Part shown: one piece after another, positions 1-5,765 of the stretch
Layout: each line of letters begins with the position of its first letter
Numbering within the stretch: the stretch's first letter is position 1
Source: Candidatus Dormiibacterota bacterium
Lineage (GTDB): Bacteria; Chloroflexota; Dormibacteria; Aeolococcales; Bog-877
DNA: 12,364 nucleotides
Assembly (NCBI GenBank): GCA_003135035.1
Contig: PLDE01000244.1
Span: 1 to 12,364, forward strand
Direction of reading: 5' to 3'
Made by a program: the position numbers and the translations under genes
Notes under the pieces: generated by a model
What the model was told of the DNA's origin: nothing
Databases searched by the model: none
What the model saw: the letters and a program-made list of their open reading frames with translations, nothing else

Positions 1-252
1 CAGGGTTTCAATTATCTCGGCCGCGATCTCCTTTGACCGGGCTACGCTGTCTATTCGATATCGGGTGTCAGGCGGATCCCAGACCAGCCCATTGAACCGG
101 ATCGCCAGTGCACCGTTGCCTCCCACGAGTTCCGTAATCGTGGCATTCATTCGGTGCTGCCACGTGGTAAAGCCGGATTGCCGATTGTTTGTAAGTCCGG
201 CCAATATCTCAGCGAGTTCATCGAGTTCCATCTCCATGGCCTTAGTACTCAT
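1..252 (-). CDS. Unknown protein, N-terminal 84 residues (runs off the left edge)
   Basis: The frame is open from an ATG at 252 down to base 1 with no stop, so only the first 84 residues are present. GGAGG lies 10 bases upstream of the ATG. The protein begins MSTKAMEMELDELAEIL and continues with a W-Q-H-R-M-N helix, then G-G-N-G-A-L-A-I-R-F-N and D-P-P-D-T-R-Y. It looks soluble and alpha-helical, with no signal peptide or membrane segment. The general pattern of a helix, an RFN-like turn and a second helix rich in R/K/E recalls N-terminal domains of assorted actinobacterial hypothetical proteins, some of them thought to act in phage defence. That is an impression, not an identification. I do not recognise the family. 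The 5' end faces the tRNA-Ser fragment and the inverted repeat, so the gene lies just outside the repeat-bounded block. Confidence 0.6.
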   Translation of the reverse strand, partial: MSTKAMEMELDELAEILAGLTNNRQSGFTTWQHRMNATITELVGGNGALAIRFNGLVWDPPDTRYRIDSVARSKEIAAEIIETL

Positions 253-495
253 GTCCACATAACCTCCCACTGCCTTCAGGCGGCCCGGAGATCCACCCTC
301 GCCGGCGCTGATGGGGCTGCATACGTACGTTGCAGACAGCCTACCGGGCGGACGTTTCCGGGTGGGTCTCCATGGCCATCTGAGCGTTCAGCGCGGGATA
401 TCGGATGGCCGGGTGAAGACGGCCCTCGGAGCTAGGTCCGGCCACCGTTAACACGGAGCTAGTGGCCCGGGCCAAGGCCGGTGGTGGCGTGCAGA

Positions 496-526
496 GTGTG
501 CTACTTTCACCCTCTACGCTATACCC
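496..526. repeat. Left arm of a 31-bp perfect inverted repeat
   Basis: The 31 bases at 496-526 are the exact reverse complement of 2699-2729. The first ten bases are GTGTGCTACT. Outside the arms, GCAGA at 491-495 is again complementary to TCTGC at 2732-2736 after a 2-base insertion, so the original arm may have been about 36 bases. The arms bound a 2.2-kb block holding the YceI, SRPBCC and methyltransferase-like genes. The inner edge of this arm is 8 bases from the tRNA-Ser fragment. No transposase and no clear target-site duplication are seen. Confidence 0.85.
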
Positions 527-534
527 TAGGAAAT

Positions 535-595
535 GGCGGAAGGAGAGGGATTCAAACCCCCGGAAGCGTTGCCGCCTCGGCAGTTTTCAAGTTCG
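535..595 (-). pseudogene. Degenerate 3' part of tRNA-Ser(UGA), probable attachment-site remnant
   Basis: This stretch matches 4249-4309 at 55 of 61 positions in the same orientation. Read on the minus strand it keeps the anticodon loop CTTGAAA, the long variable arm with a GCAA loop, the T arm and the acceptor 3' strand. The anticodon-stem bases have changed so the stem no longer pairs. One T-loop base is also altered (TTTGAAT instead of TTCGAAT). No recognisable 5' half precedes it. A 3' tRNA half without a 5' half is the usual scar at one end of an element integrated into a tRNA gene. It is not expected to make a functional tRNA. Confidence 0.7.
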
Positions 596-728
596 ACTGA
601 TCTCGTCCAGCCGCCTCCGCACGTCTCCAGTGTGAGATCGATCTGGCCCGAGCGACGTCCAATCGCGTCCGTACCGTGCGCCACTCGTCCCCTCGTTAGG
701 CTGTCAATTTGACCGACTCGAACCTCAA

Positions 729-1235
729 CTACCCAGAGACAGGTCCCTTTGGACCGAGCAGTGATCTCAAGTAATCTTCGAGATTGTCGGAGTTCGCTTC
801 GAGGCCGTCGTACTTGGTCATGTGGTCACGGCCAGCCTGGTCGCGGAACGCCAGCCTATGCGTCAACTTCGTCACTCCATCAGCTTCGTGCAGATCCGTC
901 GACTCGACCGCCCCCGCATCCGGCCACCCGTCGAACTGCCACGTCTCGACGGTCCGGGTCGGCGGTTCGACCTCTAAGAAGGTTCCACGAAACGAGCATT
1001 CGGTTTCATCGTCGGTCACGAAGACGAAGTGGTAGTTCCCTCCAACGCGTAGGTCGATCGAGCAGACCTTTACCTCCTCCCCATATGGAGCGATGGTTTT
1101 GCGCACATGCTCCGGCTTCGTCAATACGTCGAAGACGAGTTCGATCGGAGCTTCGAACCCTCGTGTGAGGAGAATCTCGAGATCACTCGGAAATTCAATG
1201 ACTGCCGATCCATGCCGATTAGAGTTGGGTGTCAC
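729..1235 (-). CDS. SRPBCC / AHSA1-type (activator of Hsp90 ATPase-like) protein
   Basis: This is a 168-residue cytoplasmic protein of the SRPBCC helix-grip fold, AHSA1/polyketide-cyclase-like branch. Family signs in order are an opening strand LTRGFEAPIELVFDVLT, the helix KPEHVRKTIAP, strands GGNYHFVF and FRGTFLEVEPP, a strand carrying ETWQFDGWPD, then a C-terminal helix YDGLEANSDNLEDYLRSL. Family members bind hydrophobic ligands or partner proteins, but the ligand here cannot be read from sequence. I chose GTG at 1235 because AAGGAG stands 7 bases before it. The longer frame to 1289 adds an Arg-rich stretch unlike the family. It lies 40 bases downstream of the YceI gene on the same strand, so the two are probably co-transcribed. 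The length is normal for the family and I see no damage. Confidence 0.85.
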   Translation of the reverse strand: MTPNSNRHGSAVIEFPSDLEILLTRGFEAPIELVFDVLTKPEHVRKTIAPYGEEVKVCSIDLRVGGNYHFVFVTDDETECSFRGTFLEVEPPTRTVETWQFDGWPDAGAVESTDLHEADGVTKLTHRLAFRDQAGRDHMTKYDGLEANSDNLEDYLRSLLGPKGPVSG

Positions 1236-1275
1236 TGCTGATCTCCTTGTTGTTGTAGCTCGAGCTTCACTCCGC

Positions 1276-1794
1276 TCAGCAACGCACAAACCGAGTTACC
1301 ACATCCAAAGTCGCCGAGCTTGAGGCCATGCCCAACGGGCTCCATGTCATGCCAAAGGCGGTCCGGTCCACGACCGTGGTTACCGCCAGGGTAATCGCGT
1401 TGGGGCTGACTTCGAGCACCCGCGCTGTCAGCCGCAGCGGCTGGCTGCGTCCAGCGGCCTCGAGAGTGGCGGTGATAGCTAGTCCCCCGCTATGAGCCCG
1501 AGCCACCCCAGTCACCCGGACGAAGACCGATGGATGATTGACGACGTCGAAGAACTCGGCCGAGCGCAGGTGACGATCCCGACCAGGGTTCTTGGTGGTC
1601 AGCGAGGCGGCCTCGATGGTGAGCCCGCCATTGACCGATCCGTCCTCGGCCATCGTCCCTTCTCCCTGGACCTGCTCGAACCGGCCTCTTACGGTGATGG
1701 CTCCCCAGAAGTGCCGCACCGCGAATTCCGCACGGGGTCCGTTGACGTCCAACACCCAGTTACCCTTAGCTCCTCCGTCGAAGAGTTCGGCCAA
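1276..1794 (-). CDS. YceI-family lipid-binding protein
   Basis: This is a YceI-like protein, a lipocalin-type barrel known in other members to bind isoprenoid or other amphiphilic lipids. Recognisable parts are the opening GNWVLDVNGPRAEFAVRHF, then WGAITVRGRFEQVQGEG, DGSVNGGLTIEAASLTT, the RDRHLRSAEFFDVVNHP segment typical of the family, and FGMTWSPLGM near the end. No signal peptide is visible, so a cytoplasmic location is likely, as in many actinobacterial YceI proteins. The start is uncertain. TTG at 1794 gives 172 residues and places the opening strand where homologues have it, but no clear ribosome site precedes it. ATGs at 1944 and 1953 would add 50-53 residues that do not look like the family and would touch the divergent gene. 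It probably forms an operon with the SRPBCC gene 40 bases downstream. Confidence 0.8.
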   Translation of the reverse strand: MAELFDGGAKGNWVLDVNGPRAEFAVRHFWGAITVRGRFEQVQGEGTMAEDGSVNGGLTIEAASLTTKNPGRDRHLRSAEFFDVVNHPSVFVRVTGVARAHSGGLAITATLEAAGRSQPLRLTARVLEVSPNAITLAVTTVVDRTAFGMTWSPLGMASSSATLDVVTRFVRC

Positions 1795-1942
1795 GGTGCC
1801 ACTGTCTGCGGCGCCCTCCCGGGGCCTATCGCGGGTGACTAGCTTCCCTCCAACACCGCCGCTCCTAGCGCGGGCCCCTTCCGCATCCGGTCCGATAGAG
1901 CATCTCAGATGGACGTTGACCCCATTACCATGGCAATCCGCC

Positions 1943-2497
1943 ATGTACGTCATCGACTACGTCATCTACAGCTTGTGGGTCGTCTTCTGGTTGGGATGGC
2001 TGGTGGCTGCCCTGAGCGCCAAGCAGGCAGCTCGGACACGAATGGGGCAGTTCGTCGGCTTGAGGGTTGCCTTATTCGTCATCGTGTACTTGGTCATTCG
2101 CGCGGGAGTCATCAAAGGTCCCCAGCCCATCGTGAGCGATCACGTTCTTCAAGGCATCGGCATGGCCCTGGTCTTGATGGGCTTGGGGCTGGCCGTGTGG
2201 GCACGGGTCTATCTGGGACGAAATTGGGGCACCCCGATGTCCGAGAAAGTGGACGCGGAGTTGGTCACAACCGGTCCGTATCAGTACATCCGGAACCCCA
2301 TCTACTCTGGCATCATCCTCGCCGGAATTGGGGCCACGGTAGGAGTCAGCTGGTATTGGGTCGTCGGAGTCGTGCTGGTGGGCGCCTACTTCATCTACAG
2401 CGCGACCGCGGAAGGGCGGATCATGGAGAGGCGCTTCCCCGAGACGTATCCGGCATACAAGCGCTCGACCAAGATGCTGATTCCTTTCATATTCTGA
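1943..2497 (+). CDS. Isoprenylcysteine / phospholipid methyltransferase-like membrane protein
   Basis: This is a 184-residue integral membrane protein of the ICMT/PEMT superfamily, which uses S-adenosylmethionine to methylate small lipid-like or thiol substrates. Predicted hydrophobic segments lie near residues 7-25, 40-55, 67-88 and 120-153. The superfamily signature is clear: GPYQYIRNPIYSG at residues 111-123, followed by the C-terminal helix with E158, R164, F165 and Y169-Y172 ending in MLIPFIF. Bacterial members often have no known substrate, and none can be given here. ATG at 1943 begins a sensible first membrane helix. The open frame extends further upstream, but that part is antisense to the YceI gene. 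The start lacks a clear Shine-Dalgarno sequence, so a leaderless or weakly translated message is possible. It is divergent from the YceI gene and lies within the same inverted repeat. Confidence 0.85.
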   Translation: MYVIDYVIYSLWVVFWLGWLVAALSAKQAARTRMGQFVGLRVALFVIVYLVIRAGVIKGPQPIVSDHVLQGIGMALVLMGLGLAVWARVYLGRNWGTPMSEKVDAELVTTGPYQYIRNPIYSGIILAGIGATVGVSWYWVVGVVLVGAYFIYSATAEGRIMERRFPETYPAYKRSTKMLIPFIF

Positions 2498-2683
2498 GCC
2501 GTCAGCCGTCCTCGATTGCCACGCGAGGCTGCCGACGCCCGAAGATCAGACTGCTACGGCGGAAGCTGATCGAACGGGCGACCGCGGCCCTCTCAGCTTG
2601 CCGCACGGACTTAGGCTGTCAAACGACCATGAAGCCCAATTTGGGAGCACCCCCTGGCGGCAAGCGGATGCTCCTAGTGATCT

Positions 2684-2699
2684 CAAAAAGGGCGGAGGG
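2684..2699 (-). repeat. 16-base copy of the tRNA-Ser 3' end
   Basis: CAAAAAGGGCGGAGGG here is identical to 4242-4257, where it is the last acceptor-stem bases of the tRNA-Ser fragment plus the following T-run (read on the minus strand). The match stops exactly where the inverted-repeat arm begins. This is a third tRNA-Ser 3' end in the same orientation. A 16-base match that includes an A-run could be chance, but its position at the repeat boundary argues against that. Confidence 0.5.
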
Positions 2700-2729
2700 G
2701 GTATAGCGTAGAGGGTGAAAGTAGCACAC
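2699..2729. repeat. Right arm of the 31-bp perfect inverted repeat
   Basis: This is the exact reverse complement of 496-526. It begins GGGTATAGCG and ends GTAGCACAC. It abuts the 16-base tRNA-Ser end copy on its left. Together with the left arm it brackets the YceI, SRPBCC and methyltransferase-like genes. Confidence 0.85.
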
Positions 2730-3022
2730 GGTCTGCCTCTCCGCCGCCCAGGAATCCCTGGGGCGGACGGGCGCGCCTTGTGCTTCGGCGTTCGGCCTGG
2801 GATCGACAACTCGATCTAAGCCCCCCTTCCAGGGCCACGTCGGGCCATTGTTGCGGCGCCCAGATTCCACACGAAGACCCTTTCCGGCGGCCGCCTAAAC
2901 GGCAGCCGCAGTACCCCGACGGCGGGCAGTCCGGGCGGCGACTGCAGCTGCGGTCAGATGAATCGAGGCAATAAGTAGGAACACGAAACCGTGGGTGTAC
3001 CCGGATTCGATCGACGATGCGG

Positions 3023-4051
3023 TCACACGGCGGCGCGTTCATTGACGGGTCGGCGGCGAAGGTCCGAGCGCTGGATGGCTGGGGGCAGGTAAGCCTGGTC
3101 GAGGGTGCCGACGTCGGTGCCGGGCGGGACGATTTCATCGATCCGGTCGAGGATCTCGTCTGTGAGCGTGACGTCCATGCCGGCAAGCAGGTCGTTGAGT
3201 TGCTCCGTGGTGTGCGGCCCGAGGAGTGCGCTGGTCACGCAAGGATGCGTGGTCGCGAAGGCCATAGCGAGGTGGGTCATCGGCAACCCCGCGTCCGTGG
3301 CGAGCGGAATGAGCTGTTCGACGGCGTCGAGTCGACGCTCGTCACTGATGGCCTTCATGAACGGGGAGCGGACGAGGTCTGTCTGCTGGCCTTTGCGGAC
3401 GCGTCCGGTGAGCATTCCCTGCCCGAGCGGACCCCAGACCAGCACGCCCATCCCATAGCGTTGCGCGATCGGCAGCACCTCGGACTCGATGCTGCGGTTG
3501 AGGATCGAGTAGCACGGTTGCTCCGCGCGGAACCGTTCCAGGCCGCGGCGCTCGGCAACCCACTGGGCCTCGATGATGTCAGAAGCGGGTGTCATCGACG
3601 ACCCGATCGCGCGGACCTTTCCGCTGTGGATCAGGTCTGAGAGTGCGGACAACGTCTCTTCGATGTCGGTGGCGGGGTCCAGGCGCTGGATCTGGTAAAG
3701 GTCGATGTAGTCGGTTTGCAGGCGGCGCAGCGAGTTCTCGACCTCGATCATGATCCAGCGCCGCGAGGTGCCCCGCCGATTGAGATCGTCACCCATCGGG
3801 AGACCGAACTTGGTCGCGAGGACGACGCTGTCACGACGTCCTTTGAGGGCTTTGCCCACAACCTCTTCGGAAGCGCCCTGGGAGTACGCGTCGGCAGTAT
3901 CGATTAAGTTTATTCCCGCGTCCAGCGCTTTGTGGATGAGACGAATCGAATCGTCGTGGTCGGGGTTGCCGATGGAAGCGCCGAGCATCAGTGCGCCGAG
4001 CGCGTAGGGGCTGACCTTGATGCCGGTCCGGCCGAGGGTGCGGTACCGCAT
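3023..4051 (-). CDS. Aldo/keto reductase with catalytic His replaced by Gln
   Basis: This is a 342-residue cytoplasmic TIM-barrel oxidoreductase of the aldo/keto reductase superfamily, NADPH-dependent in most members. It opens with MRYRTLGRTGIKVSPYALG. The barrel continues with D51 and Y56 in NLIDTADAYSQG and K81 in VVLATKFG, three members of the catalytic tetrad. The fourth, normally His in a DLYxxHR motif, is Gln122 in DYIDLYQIQRLD (codon CAG). The C-terminal cofactor-binding part is present (VTSALLGPHTTEQLNDL). The length is normal. ATG at 4051 is chosen because AAGGAG lies 7 bases upstream, and the frame upstream of it has no family similarity. Loss of the His usually lowers carbonyl reduction and in some relatives changes the reaction. 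The physiological substrate is unknown. It is a single gene, with no operon partner in view. Confidence 0.9.
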   Translation of the reverse strand: MRYRTLGRTGIKVSPYALGALMLGASIGNPDHDDSIRLIHKALDAGINLIDTADAYSQGASEEVVGKALKGRRDSVVLATKFGLPMGDDLNRRGTSRRWIMIEVENSLRRLQTDYIDLYQIQRLDPATDIEETLSALSDLIHSGKVRAIGSSMTPASDIIEAQWVAERRGLERFRAEQPCYSILNRSIESEVLPIAQRYGMGVLVWGPLGQGMLTGRVRKGQQTDLVRSPFMKAISDERRLDAVEQLIPLATDAGLPMTHLAMAFATTHPCVTSALLGPHTTEQLNDLLAGMDVTLTDEILDRIDEIVPPGTDVGTLDQAYLPPAIQRSDLRRRPVNERAAV

Positions 4052-4248
4052 GTGGCTTCTCCTTAAGTTGTAGCCGAAAGGTGGTCGGGAAGAACTGGGC
4101 GAGAAAATGAGCAGTCCCTGAAAAGTCACCGCATGGGCCGGTCGAACTTCACTTCGCGCCTCCGTGTGCTAGGCAAGCGTCAGTCGGAATTTGTCCCGCG
4201 CCTGTTCCTCGATATAAGGGGCTAACCCCCAATGAGTTCCACAAAAAG

Positions 4249-4345
4249 GGCGGAGGGAGAGGGATTCGAACCCCCGGAAGCGTTGCCGCCTCAGCGGTTT
4301 TCAAGACCGCTAGTATGCCTTCCGGAAGTCTCCGGCCAGCTCCGG
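4249..4345 (-). pseudogene. tRNA-Ser(UGA)-like 3' part with a non-canonical 5' half
   Basis: On the minus strand the anticodon arm is perfect (GCGGT, loop CTTGAAA, ACCGC; anticodon TGA). The long variable arm pairs GAGGCG with CGCTTC around GCAA. The T arm (GGGGG TTCGAAT CCCTC) and acceptor 3' strand TCCCTCC with discriminator G are intact. The sequence after the discriminator is CCC, so CCA is not encoded, and a short T-run follows. The 5' half (4310-4345) does not supply the expected GGAGGGA acceptor strand. It can form a D-stem-like GCC/GGC pair but has about five extra bases before the anticodon stem, and it is rich in CCGGA words. I read it as the tRNA 3' half carried or left by an integrated element rather than a working gene. 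A highly divergent functional tRNA is less likely. Confidence 0.6.
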
Positions 4346-4660
4346 AGAAAACTGATTTAGAGATCAAATCTCGGTCGGTCCGGACAGGAGATTCCGGCTC
4401 CCTCCGGCCAGTTTCGGCACCATTGGCACCAGAAGTGCACCAAATCCCCCCTGGCAGCAGTCGTCATGCTGCGCCGCTTAGCGCTCTTCGGACGGCCGAC
4501 ATGTCGCCCCACCAGGCACCACCCCAGAGCCCTTGACCAGACCACGCGGTGAGTACCCTCGGCCCACGTCCAGCGCGCGTCGCCGCGCTTGGGTGGAGCC
4601 GGCCCCAGAGTCGGCTGCCCAGTCCGGCTGGGGGCCTCCTGTGGGAAGCAGTTATAGGCG

Positions 4661-4682
4661 TTTGATTCCCATTTGATTCCCA
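4661..4682. repeat. Perfect 11-bp tandem repeat
   Basis: TTTGATTCCCA occurs twice in a row with no spacer. It sits 36 bases past the 3' end of the ribbon-helix-helix gene (minus strand) and about 350 bases from the tRNA-Ser fragment. Short direct repeats beside an attachment site are typical binding sites for integrase arm domains or excisionases. That role is only inferred. Confidence 0.5.
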
Positions 4683-4717
4683 ACCCCCGAAGTCGCCGCT
4701 AGGAGAGGGGAGTGCTA

Positions 4718-5032
4718 TCAGCTCCCACTCTCAGCCGACTCGTCGATGTCTTTCTCGAAGTGACGAGCGGAATGGACCTCGTAGTTCATCCCGTAGACGC
4801 GCTTTAGATCCGCAATGGCGTTGAGAGCCTTCTTCCCATGGGGGCTGGCGCTAGCCTCGCCCTCTTGACCTTCCACAGGGTCAAACGAGTGGAGGACGAT
4901 GTTTTCCAGAAGCTCGCCCAAGGAGACTCCCTTGAATTCGGCAAGCCCCTTGAGGACCTGGACCATGTGCTTCTCCATGCGGACGCCGAGCTGGACTCGC
5001 TCGACCTGGGTCTTCTCAATCGTGTCCGCCAC
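4718..5032 (-). CDS. Small ribbon-helix-helix-like (CopG/Arc type) protein
   Basis: This is a 104-residue soluble protein. Residues about 11-50 (VERVQLGVRMEKHMVQVLKG then GVSLGELLENIVLHSF) have the strand-helix-helix pattern of CopG/MetJ/Arc DNA-binding domains, with an alternating basic strand and two helices around a short turn. The second half, with LKRVYGMNYEVHSARHF and an acidic tail DIDESAESG, resembles the end of a widespread actinobacterial hypothetical protein. DNA binding is inferred from the pattern only. GTG at 5032 is preferred over TTG at 5047 because AGGAG sits 7 bases before the GTG. It is divergent from the HsdM fragment across 199 bases that contain a palindrome (5143-5157), so it could regulate itself and that neighbour. 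It has no signal peptide. Confidence 0.65.
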   Translation of the reverse strand: MADTIEKTQVERVQLGVRMEKHMVQVLKGLAEFKGVSLGELLENIVLHSFDPVEGQEGEASASPHGKKALNAIADLKRVYGMNYEVHSARHFEKDIDESAESGS

Positions 5033-5142
5033 GCCATATCTCCTCAACCAGTGGGACCAGTGCCCCTATGTCCTACGGTCCCAAGGTAACGTGCGAGCTA
5101 TTACTTGTCAAGAAGTCTGGCTCGGGGCAATAGCAGATCGGT

Positions 5143-5163
5143 ATACGTCGAACGTATGATCGA
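5143..5163. promoter_or_regulatory. Palindrome overlapping an SOS-box-like site in a divergent intergenic region
   Basis: ATACGT and ACGTAT form a perfect inverted repeat around CGA (5143-5157). Overlapping it, TCGAAC-GTAT-GATCGA (5148-5163) differs by one base from the actinobacterial LexA pattern TCGAAC-N4-GTTCGA. The site lies between the divergent ribbon-helix-helix gene and the HsdM fragment. It may be an operator for the ribbon-helix-helix protein or a weak LexA site. Neither can be decided from sequence. Confidence 0.35.
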
Positions 5164-5231
5164 AGAATGGCTACTTTGGCATTCCTCGACTACAGATTTG
5201 GTGCTCTCGATCGATCAGGGAGGCTCGAATA

Positions 5232-5729
5232 GTGCCTTCTAGTGAAGGGCCAAAGGCCAAAGCTCCGCCAAATCGCGCAGGCAGCTCAGTGGGTGTCAAT
5301 GGTGGCGCACTCGATGTGAAGACCCTGGAGAGCTGGCCTTGGGATGCTGCATGCCAGATCCGGGGTCCGCTCGATGCCCCGAAGTTCAAGGACTACATCC
5401 TCCCGCTGGTATTTCTCAAACGACTCTCGGATGTCTTCGACGATGAGGTCCAACGAGTTGCGGACGAAGTCGGAGACGTCGGTACTGCTCCCGAGGTCGT
5501 CGACCAGGACCACGGCCTGGTCCGGTTCTATCTCCCGGCAGAGAGTCGCTGGCCTTTCGTTGCCCTGAAGACCACTGGCCTTGGCGAAGCACTTACCGAT
5601 GCCATCCGTGCCGTCGCCCGGCAGAACCCCCGGCTACTCACGGTGGGGCATACCCCCCACGCACTCCGCGAGATGGTTCCCCTTCACAGATACCTTGACC
5701 TGTGTTCCAAAAAGGGTAGCCGGAGGTAA
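5232..5729 (+). pseudogene. hsdM: Truncated type I restriction-modification methyltransferase subunit (HsdM), N-terminal part
   Basis: The first 135 residues match the N-terminal helical domain of HsdM, the DNA adenine methylation subunit of type I restriction systems. Signs are LESWPWDAACQIRGPLDAP followed by KFKDYILPLVFLKRLSDVF, then LVRFYLP and LGEALTDAIRAVARQNPRL. After about base 5634 the similarity ends and an unrelated tail of about 30 residues runs to a stop at 5729. Normal HsdM is around 500 residues or more. The SAM-binding and NPPF catalytic motifs are absent, so it cannot methylate DNA. GTG at 5232 has GGGAGG 8 bases upstream, so translation could still start. No hsdR or hsdS is present. 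Two bases after the stop is an ATG (5732) with GGAGG in front but only six codons, which looks like the start of a deleted downstream gene. Confidence 0.8.
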
Positions 5730-5765
5730 CAATGGCAATCCCGCTTGGGTAAGTGGTTGCAACGC

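Larger units (their letters stand above)
253..728. other. Gene-free stretch with an inverted-repeat arm and a tRNA-Ser fragment
   Basis: This stretch separates the left-edge gene from the SRPBCC gene. Open frames here are short, have no ribosome site and do not look like protein. It holds one arm of a 31-bp inverted repeat (496-526) and a degraded 3' part of tRNA-Ser (535-595). A weak palindromic spot lies at 317-335, where CTGCA and TGCAG flank TACGTACGT. The remainder shows nothing I can name. Confidence 0.6.
2498..3022. other. Gene-free stretch with the right inverted-repeat arm and a tRNA-end fragment
   Basis: No convincing gene is present between the methyltransferase-like gene and the aldo/keto reductase stop. 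Open frames on both strands are short and low in coding character. The stretch holds a 16-base copy of the tRNA-Ser 3' end (2684-2699) directly joined to the right arm of the inverted repeat (2699-2729). It also holds a 12-base word, TTAGGCTGTCAA at 2611-2622, that occurs in the same orientation at 696-707 inside the left end of the block. From 2740 to 3022 I see nothing further. Confidence 0.55.
4052..4717. other. Gene-free stretch with the second tRNA-Ser fragment and an 11-bp tandem repeat
   Basis: This runs between the aldo/keto reductase start and the ribbon-helix-helix gene stop. It contains the better-preserved tRNA-Ser(UGA) 3' part (4249-4309) and an 11-bp tandem repeat at 4661-4682. 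A minus-strand frame at 4357-4683 is open but has no ribosome site. Its last part contains LVHFWCQWC, which vaguely recalls tails of actinobacterial phage integrases. I do not call it a gene. An att-like site next to a possible integrase tail would fit a lost element end. Confidence 0.5.

Noticed and set aside
317..335. Near-palindrome with CTGCA and TGCAG around TACGTACGT
   Set aside because: The arms are only 5 bp, the centre is off register and no adjacent promoter or gene start makes it meaningful.
1592..1942. N-terminal extension of the membrane methyltransferase-like frame
   Set aside because: The extension is antisense to the YceI gene, Ser/Pro-rich and unlike the family. ATG at 1943 begins the first membrane helix.
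2546..3186. Several overlapping minus-strand frames between the methyltransferase-like gene and the aldo/keto reductase
   Set aside because: They are rich in R, P and S, have no ribosome sites, no recognisable domains, and run through the inverted-repeat arm.
3017..3640. Long plus-strand frame opposite the aldo/keto reductase
   Set aside because: It lies wholly antisense to a clear gene and has the composition of a high-GC shadow frame.
4249..4345. An intact functional tRNA-Ser gene
   Set aside because: The acceptor 5' strand GGAGGGA is missing and the 5' half has extra bases before the anticodon stem, so only the 3' half folds properly.
4357..4683. Minus-strand open frame with LVHFWCQWC, resembling an integrase tail
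   Set aside because: It has no ribosome site, no catalytic integrase motifs and only a vague short likeness at the end.
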